A stretch of 26,334 bases of DNA from Puniceicoccales bacterium (GCA_031279675.1 JAITIB010000035.1:1-26334), one strand, 5' to 3'. Counted from the stretch's first letter, positions 16,986 through 25,510 are shown. Notes: generated from the sequence alone by a model not told the origin. Numbers and translations are program-made.

Positions 16986-17316
16986 GGTGGCGTCAGGATA
17001 TAGGAAAGGCGCGGCGCGGTCTTGTGAAATCGGCCAGTGGTAAATTTCGGACGCGAGGTTTGGGGGGGGCGGAGATGGCGCCGTGCAGTTCAAGGCGTCA
17101 GGATTTGGCGAGGAGTTTCAGGATGAGGTTTCTCTGGAAAAGGAGGGCGTCTTCCTTGCGTTCCAGAAGTGTCAGTTTGATAAATGATATAATCCCAAGA
17201 ATGCGCTGTGAGCAATCTTTGATTTTTTTGGCGGGTTAAGCCGAAAAAAATGATTGATTTTTTCGGTTATGTCCGCAGAAATGGCTGTGTTTTTTAATAC
17301 TTAATACTCTTTCGTT
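16831..17316. other. Intergenic region with palindrome and TATAAT box
   Basis: About 490 bases. The left half is GC-rich and partly covered by a doubtful short minus-strand frame. The right half is AT-rich and is the likely leader of the AAA/DUF4143 gene. It has a perfect TATAAT at 17188-17193 without a good -35 at the right distance, and a 9-bp inverted repeat CCGAAAAAA (17241-17249) with TTTTTTCGG (17258-17266). Confidence 0.45.
17241..17266. repeat. Inverted repeat upstream of the AAA/DUF4143 gene
   Basis: Arms CCGAAAAAA and TTTTTTCGG are perfectly complementary around an 8-base loop, 50 bases before the ATPase start. The A/T-only inner stem could serve as a bidirectional terminator-like hairpin or as an operator. 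Confidence 0.5.
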
Positions 17317-18444
17317 ATGATTAAACGCGCGCTTTTTGATGTCATCTCCCCCTATTTTCACTCTGGCAAGGTGTTGGTCTTGACCGGCCCTCGGCAGGTT
17401 GGAAAAACCACCTTGCTGCGCCAGTTTGGCGAGGCACGCAGGGACGACAATCCGCTCTTCCTGGATTGTGACGAGCCGGACATTGTTCCCCTCTTGGAGA
17501 ACGCCACCTCCACCGCCTTGCGGCAGCTTGTGGGCGGGCACCGGCTCGTTTTCATGGACGAGGCGCAGCGCGTCCAAAATATTGGGCGGACGCTCAAACT
17601 GATCGCCGACAACATTCCCGGCGTCCAAGTCGTTGTCAGCGGCTCCTCCGCGCTCGGGCTTCGCGACGAGGTCAACGAACCGCTCACCGGGCGGAAATTG
17701 GAATTCAGAATGTTTCCCTTTGCCACGGCGGAGCTTGCCGCCAGCACCTCGTCCTTGGAGGAAGGGCGTTTGCTTGAGCAGCGTTTGCTTTACGGCGCGT
17801 ATCCCGACGTGGTGAACCAGCCCGCCAACGCCAGGCGCATCCTGCTCGAACTCGCGAACAGTTATCTTTACAAGGACATTCTCGCATACAAAGACATCCG
17901 CCGCCCCGAACTGCTCGGCAAACTCGTCACCGCCCTCGCCCTTCAACTCGGCTCGGAAGTGTCGTATAACGAACTCGCCGGCATCATCGGCGCCGACAAG
18001 GAAACGGTTGAGCGCTACCTTGATTTGCTCGAAAAAACCTTTGTTGTTTTCCGGCTTCGCTCATTCAGTCGCAACCTTCGCACGGAACTCAAAAAGAGCC
18101 AGAAAGTGTATTTTTTGGACAATGGCGTGCGCAATGCCGTTTTGAACAACTTCCAACCGCTCGCCCTGCGCACCGACACTGGCGCGCTTTGGGAGAACTT
18201 TGTCATTTCCGAGCGGCGCAAGCGCAATGTCCACCGGCAGGAGTTCCCCAACACTTATTTCTGGCGGACGCAGACGCAGCAGGAAATTGACTACATCGAG
18301 GAGCGGGACGGAATCCTGCGCGCGTTCGAGATCAAGTGGAGTTCCAAGAAAAAGGCGCGCCTGCCCGCCTCATTCGCCGCCGCCTATCCCTCGCACGAGT
18401 TCGCGCGTGTCACGTCCGCCGAATGGTTTTCGTTTGTTTCGTGA
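17317..18444 (+). CDS. AAA-family ATPase with DUF4143 domain
   Basis: A 375-residue ATP-binding protein of the AAA_14/DUF4143 family. Walker A GPRQVGKTT is at residues 24-32, Walker B RLVFMDEAQ near 75-84, and a sensor region VVVSGSSALGL near 105-116. A winged-helix-like segment (ELAGIIGADKETVERYLDLLEKTFVVFRL) leads into the DUF4143 C-terminal part. That part contains KVYFLDNGVRNAVL, GALWENFVISE and IDYIEERDGILRAFEIKW, a nuclease-like D...E-x-K pattern seen in this family. Function is not established; these genes are frequent in accessory regions and are often multicopy. It stands alone on the plus strand and converges on the minus-strand TIR operon. Confidence 0.93.
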   Translation: MIKRALFDVISPYFHSGKVLVLTGPRQVGKTTLLRQFGEARRDDNPLFLDCDEPDIVPLLENATSTALRQLVGGHRLVFMDEAQRVQNIGRTLKLIADNIPGVQVVVSGSSALGLRDEVNEPLTGRKLEFRMFPFATAELAASTSSLEEGRLLEQRLLYGAYPDVVNQPANARRILLELANSYLYKDILAYKDIRRPELLGKLVTALALQLGSEVSYNELAGIIGADKETVERYLDLLEKTFVVFRLRSFSRNLRTELKKSQKVYFLDNGVRNAVLNNFQPLALRTDTGALWENFVISERRKRNVHRQEFPNTYFWRTQTQQEIDYIEERDGILRAFEIKWSSKKKARLPASFAAAYPSHEFARVTSAEWFSFVS

Positions 18445-18644
18445 CAGAGATAACGTCCTGAATCTTGCGCACAATAGATTTGTTGGCGAATAAGAGATTA
18501 TATTGCAACTAATTAATTAAAAACAAATTACAAATTACATCACTTCGCCCCAATTCTTAATATATATTATTGCAAGTGAATAAATTGCAAAGGAAAAATA
18601 GTTTTATTCCCCAACTACTCTATTGTTACTTTGGAATTCCAATT
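18445..18644. other. AT-rich convergent intergenic region
   Basis: About 200 bases between the DUF4143 stop and the restored end of the TIR-like gene. Composition changes abruptly to AT-rich near 18470. It contains TTGGAATTCCAA, a 12-bp palindrome at 18631-18642, and runs such as TTAATTAATTAAA-like sequence near 18511. No gene is seen. It may mark the edge of an acquired segment. Confidence 0.45.
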
Positions 18645-19762
18645 CTATTCCTGTGGAGTGATTAGGCCCTCACGCCCTAACACGCCGCGAATTTCTTCAA
18701 ATGCTTGAGTAATATTTCCTTTCGGAAATCTGATCTGCCCGAGACCATGTATATTGCTGAATTCCTCGCAACCTTCCTCCAAAAGTATGATTGCCCGCTC
18801 CAAACCAAGCCTTCCCTGAAAAGTCCCGCTTCGTGTATCACATTCATGCGCGGGTGCATTTTCCCATCGGCTTGATCGTCCTCTGCCGTGAGAATAAGAA
18901 TTGCGATTGCGGCTTGATTTAGCATTTCCATCAAACGTGTCGTTGTCGGTATTCCCGCGACTGGAACACGATTGAACTCATCCCAAGGGAGATGAATCCT
19001 GTCACGAATGAAGTCCCGAAATTCTTTCCACGTGTTTGATCGCCCATGTCCGATGAAGACATGGGTGCCTATCCGTGATGTCTGTTTTGATTTTTCTTCA
19101 AAACTCGCCATATGCGAACCCGCTCGTCGCGCATATTTGGACAAATTTGCGCACATTAAAAACGGAAACTCATATGTGCCGGCTTCTGCCAAAACATGAA
19201 TATGGGGCGGTGTCTGGATGCCTTGGCCGACAGCAAGTGCGTCACGCGTGAACCATTGTTTTTTCCCCTGAAACACCCTTATTAGATCGGAATAGACAGG
19301 GCATTTTTCTGATTTAATGCTCTCTTCCATATCTTCGATAAATTTATCATCGGGTTGTCTGGTGCGGAATCGGGATAAAATTGAAAGCATCCGCGATTGG
19401 GCATCTTCATTTTTAGTTGCAATCTCTTTGGCGGCAGATTGCAGCGCTTTTTTATCCGGCGATTTTGCCCATTCTTCAATCTGAGCGACAACATCATCAA
19501 AATTATATTCAGCCCAGTCGCCACAAGTTTCATTACTCAGGCGATCTCCGAATCCCCATTCGACACTAAAGCGCGCACCCGGCGGAACGGATTCCAAGTT
19601 TTTATAATAGACTCTCGAATGATAACCAAGCCATGAACCGCACCAAGATTTACCAGTGCGTTGAGCGGCATCTTTCAGACTCTGTATGGATTTCTGATTA
19701 ACATTAATAGAAACTTTATCAAGTTCATTGGCAAGTTGGAGCAATTCTTCTGAATCGGACAT
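18645..19762 (-). pseudogene. TIR-like domain protein (PF10137 type), frameshifted near its C-terminus
   Basis: The open frame from the ATG at 19762 runs 361 codons to a stop at 18677. Residues ~230-315 are a CAP12/PycTIR-type TIR-like domain: THVFIGHGRSNTWKEFRDFI, GIPTTTRLMEML, AIAILILTAEDDQADGKMHPR and MNVIHEAGLF. After residue 315 the frame turns into unrelated sequence. Moving back one base there (AAAA at 18819-18822, TTTT on the coding strand) gives QGRLGLERAIILLEEGCEEF, SNIHGLGQIRFPKGNITQAF and a stop at 18645-18647, the expected family C-terminus, for ~372 residues in all. So one base is missing in a homopolymer, by error or mutation. TIR-like domains of this type degrade NAD+ in anti-phage systems. 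The N-terminal ~230 residues are an unrecognised, probably sensing, region. Confidence 0.88.
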
Positions 19763-19850
19763 GATGAGTAATGTTGATTATTGTTTATCGGAAACGGATT
19801 GAAATGCGCCGAGCCAGCCGCCGTTTCATGGGCTTGTCACTCATGGGTTA

Positions 19851-20876
19851 TTATGGTTTGTCTCCTGCGATGTTGGCAAAACTATCAACATCAAACAAAG
19901 TGGGCTGATTATCTTTGGGCGCATAATTCTTCTTCCGCTGTGGCATGGCAATGTTGGTTCCTGCGCCGTCGTAAACTCTTGTCACATTAACGACATCGTA
20001 TCTGGAGATAATGATAGTTCCTTCCGCATCTACTTTTTTTTGTAATTCCACGGTGCATTCGATATGGGTGCCATGCCGGAAGGGGATTTTCTGCCCGAGC
20101 ACATCACTTTGGAAATCAATATCCAGCATTTTGAAATCAATAATTTTGTTTTCTGCATCACCATTTGTTTTAAGAATACCCTTCCATTGTATTTTGGATC
20201 GCACAAGCACAGGTGCAATAATTTCGATGGTAGCGTTCTCGATAATTTCTGACGGAATATAGATATTGTTTTCAATAAACTTGTCAAAATCCTGACGGGC
20301 AATTGAAACTGTGTTTTTGGAAATATTTTTTTCACTTCCAACGTCAATTTCTGAAAATTCAACTTTTTGAATCTTTGCACATTCAATTACCTTGCTGTAG
20401 AAATGTGATTTCTGGCGGCGAATCTTAACATTATTCCGAATGGGGACTATCTCATTGGTGTTTACGGTATTCCCATTTCCTTTTAATTGAGCGAGTTCTA
20501 ATTGCAATTTTTTGATTTCAAGCTCTGTTTTAATTACCGACAATTCTGATAATTTCTTCTCGTTATCGGAGGGAAGTTGCATAATCAATGTTATCAGAGC
20601 AACAAAGAAGGTGCCTACAGAGGTGCTTAATTGAATAATATTTTTCCCTTTTGCAGAGATTATAAATCTATAAACATCACGCAGACCTCCTTTTGTATGG
20701 GGTTCCACAGATATTATGATATATTCGCCAAGGCTGTTGGAGATTTCTTGAACGATTTTTAAGAAGGCATCTTCACATTTATTTCTCACAAATGCGTCAA
20801 GCTCGTGAGAAGTGTCGCCTTTAGGAAATACGTAATGTAATTCAAGTTTAGAAAGTTGCTGCATTATATCGCTCAT
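19851..20876 (-). CDS. AT-rich coiled-coil membrane protein of unknown function
   Basis: A 341-residue protein I do not recognise. Residues ~1-75 are soluble, a single hydrophobic helix lies around 82-100 (LSTSVGTFFVALITLIMQL), and a Leu/Lys/Glu-rich coiled coil follows at ~103-132 (ELSVIKTELEIKKLQLELAQ). The remaining ~200 residues look beta-rich, and the C-terminus is MPQRKKNYAPKDNQPTLFDV-like and basic. The gene is distinctly AT-rich (many AAT, ATT and AAA codons) compared with the core genes, which points to horizontal origin. It sits between the MmeI-like gene (63-base gap upstream) and the TIR-like gene (88-base gap downstream), all on one strand. Its position suggests a membrane-anchored partner or sensor in a defence operon; that is inference. 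Confidence 0.85.
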   Translation of the reverse strand: MSDIMQQLSKLELHYVFPKGDTSHELDAFVRNKCEDAFLKIVQEISNSLGEYIIISVEPHTKGGLRDVYRFIISAKGKNIIQLSTSVGTFFVALITLIMQLPSDNEKKLSELSVIKTELEIKKLQLELAQLKGNGNTVNTNEIVPIRNNVKIRRQKSHFYSKVIECAKIQKVEFSEIDVGSEKNISKNTVSIARQDFDKFIENNIYIPSEIIENATIEIIAPVLVRSKIQWKGILKTNGDAENKIIDFKMLDIDFQSDVLGQKIPFRHGTHIECTVELQKKVDAEGTIIISRYDVVNVTRVYDGAGTNIAMPQRKKNYAPKDNQPTLFDVDSFANIAGDKP

Positions 20877-20939
20877 GTTTTGTTCTTTTCGGGTTGGTTT
20901 TTATAATGGGTTTCAGTAAGGGGTTTCATCGCAGAGGAG

Positions 20940-23816
20940 TTAGCGTCTTTTGGGGCGTCTTTTGGCGGCGGGGGCAAGGGGGGCGGTGAGTTGTTCGTAG
21001 CGGGTGAAGAGGTATTCGACGCGCTCGCGTTCGTTGGTGAAGGACGCGGGGCGATAGGCGCGGTCAACGGCGCGGTCGAGGGTTTGATGGGCTTTGAGCA
21101 ATTCAGAGGGCATGACCAGCGGGTCGTAGAGGTCGGCGAGCGTAGCACGGGGAACTTCGGCCTCGCGTGTTTTCAGGAACCCCATGCGTCCGTCGCCGAA
21201 TTCCACGCGCAAATCAAGGATGCGTTGCGCGGCGGTTTCTATGGCGACGCGTTGTTTGTCCGCCGGCTCCGGCCAGGGGAAATTGTTATAAACGATGCCG
21301 GCGGAATACCGAAAATCTGATTTTAAGCGTCCGGCAACTTGCCGCGTCCATGCCATGTGCATCGCGGAGGTGAGCACGCCGAAATGGTAGAGGGTGGCGC
21401 CGGGCATGACGTGGAGCAGGTCGCTTGACAGGATCGCGCTGCGGACAAACCCCATTGGAATATAGCGGCGTTTTTCCGAACTGACCTTCGGGATGGCCAA
21501 ATAGGTTTTCTCCGGGAAATTCTCGACGTGGAAGCGCGTGGGAAAGTCGGCGAGTTTTCGCGTGGGGGCGCTTTTGCTGGCGAGGCGGAAGGCGCGGACG
21601 GCTTCGATGCGTTTGCGGCATTCGGGCAGGGCGCGCAGTCCGGCGGCGGGCGTGTCGCCGAGCCAGAGGCACCAGCGTTCCATGCCGTTGATAAACTCGT
21701 CCGAGCCAATCCAGCGGCGGAACCACGGCGCGGCGGCGGGTTCGATTTCGAGGAACGCCGCCTTTTCCTTGGGCGTGAAAAGATAGTGGCCGCCGTCAAT
21801 GGGCTTGTTGCCGATGCCGATTTCGGGCACGCCGCAAAGAGGTTTGGCGCGGTTGGAGATGATGGTTTTCCCGCCGGGCACGAGGTAGGGATTGATGTCG
21901 AGGGTGCCGCTGCTCTCCGTGATTTTGCCGTCGGCGTCGGTTTCAAACAGTCGTTTGAGCGGCGCGTCCGTGAGGCGGAAGCCGATGATGACGCAGTGAA
22001 CGTGCGCCTTGCCGCCGGCCTCGTTGTGCCAGACGAAAGTGCGGTGCGCGAAGTGGATGTTGAGACCCTTGCGGAAAAGGTGGCTCCAGAGGATGGCGGG
22101 TTGCTCGCCTTGGGAGATGGAGTTGGTGGAGACGAAGGCGCAGCCGATGCGCATGCCTTGAATGTAGTCGGCGGCTTTCACATACCATGCGGTCACGTAA
22201 TCGAGCAGGCCGAAGTTTTTTATGCCGCCGCAAACCGCCTTCATGTCGGCGCGCTGATCGTCGGTCATATATTTCGCGCCGACAAAGGGCGGATTGCCCA
22301 TGACGTAGGCGCAGTCTTTCGCGGGGAGCACGGAGTTCCAGTCGAGGCGGAGGGCGTTGCCGTGGACGATGGTCGGGGATTTTTTCAGGGGGATGCGCGT
22401 GTAGAGTTTTCCGAAGGCTTTTGAGAAGGTCATGTTGACCTGATGGTCGGTTAGCCAGAGGGCGGTTTCGGCGATGAGCGCGGGGAACTCCTCCAGCTCG
22501 ATGCCGTAAAATTGGTCAACGTTGACGCGGGCGATGTCGCCGATGTCGAGGCCGAGGGCGAGTTGGTGTCCGTGCAGTTCGCGGAGCACGTCGAGTTCGA
22601 GGGCGCGGAGTTCGCGGTAGGCGACGACGAGGAAGTTGCCGCAGCCGCAGGCGGGGTCGAGGAAGCGGAGTTTGGCGAGTTTGTCGTGGAATTGCTGGAG
22701 CTTTTTTTCGCGTCCGGCGGCGGTGCGGAGTTTGGAAAACTCGGCGCGCAGCTCGTCCATGAACAGCGGGTTGATTACGCGGAGGATGTTTTGCTCGCTG
22801 GTGTAGTGGGCGCCCTTGGCGCGGCGTTCGCGGGGTTCCATGACGCCTTGGAAGAGCGAGCCGAAGATGCCGGGGGAGATTTGCGACCAGTCGAAGCGGC
22901 AGCATTGCAGGAGGGCGGAGCGGTGGGCGGCGGTGGTGTCGGCAAGGTCGAGACGTTCGGCGAAAAGGCCGCCGTTGACGTAGGGGAAGGGATTGTAATC
23001 GGCGGTGAGGTGCGGCGAACGCGACGCGGCGGGAGTGTCGAGCACTTGAAAGAGACGGGCGAGGCGTTCGCCGAGATTGGAGCCGTCCTTGGCGGAATTT
23101 TCGACAAAGCGCGTGAAGGCGTTCCACGGAAAGATGTCGGTGTCCTCGGCGAAGAGGCAAAAGAGGACGCGGACAAGGAGGCGTTCGAGGGCGTGGCCGG
23201 AGTAGCCGGAGGTTTTGAGGGCGTCGTGGAGTTCGCCGAGGAGGGCGACGGCCTTCTGGTTGATGGCGGGCTGGGGCTGGAAAAGCGCCTGTTCCTCGTT
23301 GCGGATGAAGGCGAAGTGGCGGAGTTTTTGCGGCAGCTCGTCGAGGGTGAAGGCGGCGGCGACGGCGGGGGCGTGCTTGCCGGTGCGCGCCGGGGCGAGT
23401 CCTTGCAGGTAGTCGTGCACATCCTCGCCGAGGTCGTAGAGGGCGAAACGGGCGAAGTCGGAAACCAGCACCCAGCGCGGGGCGGTTTCGGAGTCGAGGT
23501 GCGGGAGGTATTCAAACGCCTGCCACGCCGCGCCGCTCTTTTCGGTGGAAAGGTCGCGTCCGGTGGATTTCATCTCCACGAGCAGTTTGCCCGGCCAGAG
23601 CAAATCAATGCGCCCCTCGCCTTGATCGGGGCGTTCGACGCGGTATTCGTGGATGGCGTCAACGGCGTAGCGGTCGCGTCCGAAGACGTTGAAAAATTCG
23701 TCGAGGAAACTCTTGGCGTCGGCTTCCTCTCGTTGCGGGCCTGCCCAGCGTTTGGCGAAGGCGAGGGCGCGGGCGCGCATCTCGTCGCGGGAGAGGGTGA
23801 GAACGGGGGCGGACAT
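20940..23816 (-). CDS. MmeI-like type IIL restriction-methyltransferase
   Basis: A 958-residue single-chain enzyme with the domain order of MmeI: nuclease, helical spacer, methyltransferase, target recognition, C-terminal helices. The nuclease pattern is D71 (RIDLL) with E81-x-K83 (VEMKS), the same spacing as the D-x9-ExK motif known from MmeI. The adenine-methyltransferase core has motif I FLDPACGCGNFL near 385-396 and motif IV GNPPF near 507-511. AHYTSEQNILRVINPLF near 336-352 and FPWPE near 846-850 are also family features. MmeI-type enzymes methylate one DNA strand and cut about 20 bases away from an unmethylated site. Start chosen at 23816, with MSAPVLTLSRDEMRARALAF; upstream in-frame sequence is low-complexity. 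It follows vapC by 29 bases. Confidence 0.93.
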   Translation of the reverse strand: MSAPVLTLSRDEMRARALAFAKRWAGPQREEADAKSFLDEFFNVFGRDRYAVDAIHEYRVERPDQGEGRIDLLWPGKLLVEMKSTGRDLSTEKSGAAWQAFEYLPHLDSETAPRWVLVSDFARFALYDLGEDVHDYLQGLAPARTGKHAPAVAAAFTLDELPQKLRHFAFIRNEEQALFQPQPAINQKAVALLGELHDALKTSGYSGHALERLLVRVLFCLFAEDTDIFPWNAFTRFVENSAKDGSNLGERLARLFQVLDTPAASRSPHLTADYNPFPYVNGGLFAERLDLADTTAAHRSALLQCCRFDWSQISPGIFGSLFQGVMEPRERRAKGAHYTSEQNILRVINPLFMDELRAEFSKLRTAAGREKKLQQFHDKLAKLRFLDPACGCGNFLVVAYRELRALELDVLRELHGHQLALGLDIGDIARVNVDQFYGIELEEFPALIAETALWLTDHQVNMTFSKAFGKLYTRIPLKKSPTIVHGNALRLDWNSVLPAKDCAYVMGNPPFVGAKYMTDDQRADMKAVCGGIKNFGLLDYVTAWYVKAADYIQGMRIGCAFVSTNSISQGEQPAILWSHLFRKGLNIHFAHRTFVWHNEAGGKAHVHCVIIGFRLTDAPLKRLFETDADGKITESSGTLDINPYLVPGGKTIISNRAKPLCGVPEIGIGNKPIDGGHYLFTPKEKAAFLEIEPAAAPWFRRWIGSDEFINGMERWCLWLGDTPAAGLRALPECRKRIEAVRAFRLASKSAPTRKLADFPTRFHVENFPEKTYLAIPKVSSEKRRYIPMGFVRSAILSSDLLHVMPGATLYHFGVLTSAMHMAWTRQVAGRLKSDFRYSAGIVYNNFPWPEPADKQRVAIETAAQRILDLRVEFGDGRMGFLKTREAEVPRATLADLYDPLVMPSELLKAHQTLDRAVDRAYRPASFTNERERVEYLFTRYEQLTAPLAPAAKRRPKRR

Positions 23817-23845
23817 GGTGGGAGGCGGTGGCGTGCGGCGGGTTG

Positions 23846-24226
23846 TCAGAGGGGGATGCGGGAGAGGGCGGGGATTTGGTCGAAGTGGGTGTCGTCGGTG
23901 AGAACGGGCATGTTGAGTTCCCATGCGAGAGCGGCGATCCAAGCGTCGTTTTGCGGGATTGGTGTGCCGGTTTTTTTCAGGTGGTGGCGGATTTCAGCGT
24001 AGTGGCGGGCGGTGGTTTCGGTGACGGGCAGGACAACGCACTCGTTGGCGAAGGCGTCGAGGTGTTCCTCCATTGCTCGTTTTTTGCGGCTGCCGAGCAG
24101 GCCGAAGCGAAATTCGCCGAGGACTATCACGGGGAGGTGGGGGACGCCGGTCATGGCGCCGAGTTTTTTGACGACGGAGGATTTTCCTTCAAGGAAGGCG
24201 GAGAGGGCGTTGGTGTCCAAAATCAT
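23846..24226 (-). CDS. vapC: VapC-like PIN-domain toxin ribonuclease
   Basis: A 126-residue PIN-domain endoribonuclease, the toxin of a type II toxin-antitoxin pair. Acidic metal-binding residues are all present: D4 in MILDTN, E38 in VLGEFRFG, D94 in NDAWIAALA and D111/D112 in LTDDTHFD. VapC toxins typically cleave tRNA or rRNA. Its ATG overlaps the antitoxin stop by four bases (24223-24226), the usual arrangement for coupled translation. Confidence 0.93.
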   Translation of the reverse strand: MILDTNALSAFLEGKSSVVKKLGAMTGVPHLPVIVLGEFRFGLLGSRKKRAMEEHLDAFANECVVLPVTETTARHYAEIRHHLKKTGTPIPQNDAWIAALAWELNMPVLTDDTHFDQIPALSRIPL

Positions 24227-24471
24227 GAGTCCTCCTCAATTTGTTCAAACTCGTCGGCGATGGTGGCGCGGAGTTTGGCGAGTTCGGCGGCGTGGGATTT
24301 GAGGGCGCCGGCGTGGCGCATCCAGGGGCGGGTGTTGGCACGGCGGGCGTCCTCGGCGAGGCGGGCGTCAATGGCGTGGGTGATGTAGGAGCCGAGGGAC
24401 TGGCCATTGCGCGAAGCGACGGTCTTGGCTTTTCGGAAGACAGCGTCGGGGATTTCGAGCGTGGTTTTCAT
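24223..24471 (-). CDS. vapB: VapB-like ribbon-helix-helix antitoxin
   Basis: An 82-residue antitoxin. The N-terminal ~40 residues, MKTTLEIPDAVFRKAKTVAS followed by RNGQSLGSYITHAIDARL, are a ribbon-helix-helix DNA-binding domain. The acidic, helical C-terminus (ELAKLRATIADEFEQIEEDS) should bind and neutralise the toxin. The ATG at 24471 gives a standard antitoxin, but the same frame is open upstream to 24699, where it encodes a GxxExxY fragment, so a longer fusion product is possible. It overlaps vapC by four bases. Confidence 0.88.
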   Translation of the reverse strand: MKTTLEIPDAVFRKAKTVASRNGQSLGSYITHAIDARLAEDARRANTRPWMRHAGALKSHAAELAKLRATIADEFEQIEEDS

Positions 24472-24699
24472 GCGGATGGAAGGTTTCCCATAAATATGGG
24501 GAAGGCAAGGACGGTTTTCGGCGGAGGGTGGTTCGAGACAGTTGAGGTCGGATTCGGTGCGTCTTGTTTTGCGCAATCCGCGTTTCTCCAGAGTCCGAGC
24601 CAGCACCGCTTCATAAACCGATTCCAGCAATCCCGTCCCCAAATCTGTGTGGATGCGAATGGAGGCATCAACGATGGCGCCTGTGATGTCATCCAGCAT
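24472..24699 (-). pseudogene. Truncated GxxExxY-family fragment, in frame with vapB
   Basis: The first ~41 codons match the N-terminus of GxxExxY proteins (PF13366): ITGAIVDASIRIHTDLGTGL followed by LESVYEAVLARTLEKRGLR, including the naming GLLESVY motif. After that the similarity stops; the next ~35 codons are unrelated and read through to the vapB start without a stop. Full-length members are about 120-140 residues, so most of the gene is missing. The function of the family is not established. Confidence 0.72.
24487..24500. promoter_or_regulatory. 14-bp palindrome upstream of vapB (candidate operator)
   Basis: CCCATA-AA-TATGGG is a perfect inverted repeat located 15 bases before the vapB ATG. 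Type II antitoxins with ribbon-helix-helix domains bind such palindromes to repress their own operon, so this is a plausible VapB site. It lies inside the reading frame that links the GxxExxY fragment to vapB. Confidence 0.45.
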
Positions 24700-25102
24700 T
24701 AGGGATGGCTCATGCGGAGGGCGCGGAGTTGTGATCAGGGACGTGGTTCATGTGTTGGAAAATGATTGCGCGATTTCTTCTCCGCGTGCCCCGCGCCTCC
24801 GCGTGAGCTTGATGGTTTGGGTTTTGATGATGCCAAGGCAATGGTCTTCATCGAGGCCGGGGGCGCGGGTGCGGGCCATGCCGGGAATCTCGGTGGTCGG
24901 CCCTTCGGTGCCTTGTTTTTCGTTGGGTTCCCGAGTTCGGCTCATTGAGAAATCATTGAGAAATGCCCCTTGCAGGATGCTCTCTTTTGTTGTACCATTC
25001 GCCTTGTTCCCGCTTTTGGCGTCGAACGGTCTGGGGCCGCCTCCGTGCTTCCAGTGCCTCTCACACAACGGGGAGATTCTCACAAGACAGAAGGTTTGCA
25101 AT
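24700..25102. other. Intergenic region between island and lipoprotein genes
   Basis: About 400 bases with no recognisable gene. It contains an 11-bp exact tandem repeat CATTGAGAAAT at 24943-24953 and 24954-24964. The likely promoters for the divergent GxxExxY/vapBC operon and the plus-strand lipoprotein gene lie here, but I could not fix boxes. Confidence 0.4.
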
Positions 25103-25510
25103 ATGAAAAACATCCGAACTCACATCAGGGCGCCCTTTCGCGGAGTTGCCCTGTGCGCGCTGTCCACGCTGCTTGGTTTTGGCGCGGGTTGCGCCCAATC
25201 GATTCAGACAGTCCCTGTCGAATTCACAGCATCGCCAGGCGCGGAAATTGTGATGTTCGAAAAAACGACCATCGCACTCCCGACAGGATTCAAGCGGACA
25301 ATTTCTAAGGACACCCAATGGAAAAAAGCCGGGCAAATCCCCCAAGGGACAGTGTATCGCGCGACCGGCGCCATCTTCACCATCGAGGGCCGCAACGTCC
25401 ACGAAGCCTACCTCGTGTTGGACGGCAACCAAGCGCTCGTCGGCTTTTACCTGCCCGGCGAATCGAAATTTTCCAAACTCACACAACCCATCCAACTCAG
25501 AACCAACTAA
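25103..25510 (+). CDS. Small lipoprotein of unknown function
   Basis: A 135-residue exported protein. The first ~30 residues are basic then hydrophobic (RGVALCALSTLLGFGAGC) and end in a probable lipobox, FGAGC. The mature part is mixed alpha/beta with SPGAEIVMFEKTTIALPTGF and GQIPQGTVYRATGAIFTIEG. No family is recognised. The start is the ATG at 25103; the frame is open far upstream but without a signal peptide. A DUF2846 lipoprotein follows 34 bases later, and both mature parts look like surface or periplasmic accessory proteins, so the pair is probably co-transcribed. Confidence 0.75.
   Translation: MKNIRTHIRAPFRGVALCALSTLLGFGAGCAQSIQTVPVEFTASPGAEIVMFEKTTIALPTGFKRTISKDTQWKKAGQIPQGTVYRATGAIFTIEGRNVHEAYLVLDGNQALVGFYLPGESKFSKLTQPIQLRTN

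Noticed and set aside
18815..18825. Programmed -1 ribosomal frameshifting as the explanation of the TIR frame change.
   Set aside because: The sequence around TTTT does not match a canonical X-XXY-YYZ slippery heptamer and no downstream stimulatory structure was evident; an indel is simpler.
22512..24002. Long plus-strand open frame opposite the MmeI-like gene.
   Set aside because: Gly/Val/Glu-rich antisense product; the minus strand carries nuclease and methyltransferase motifs.
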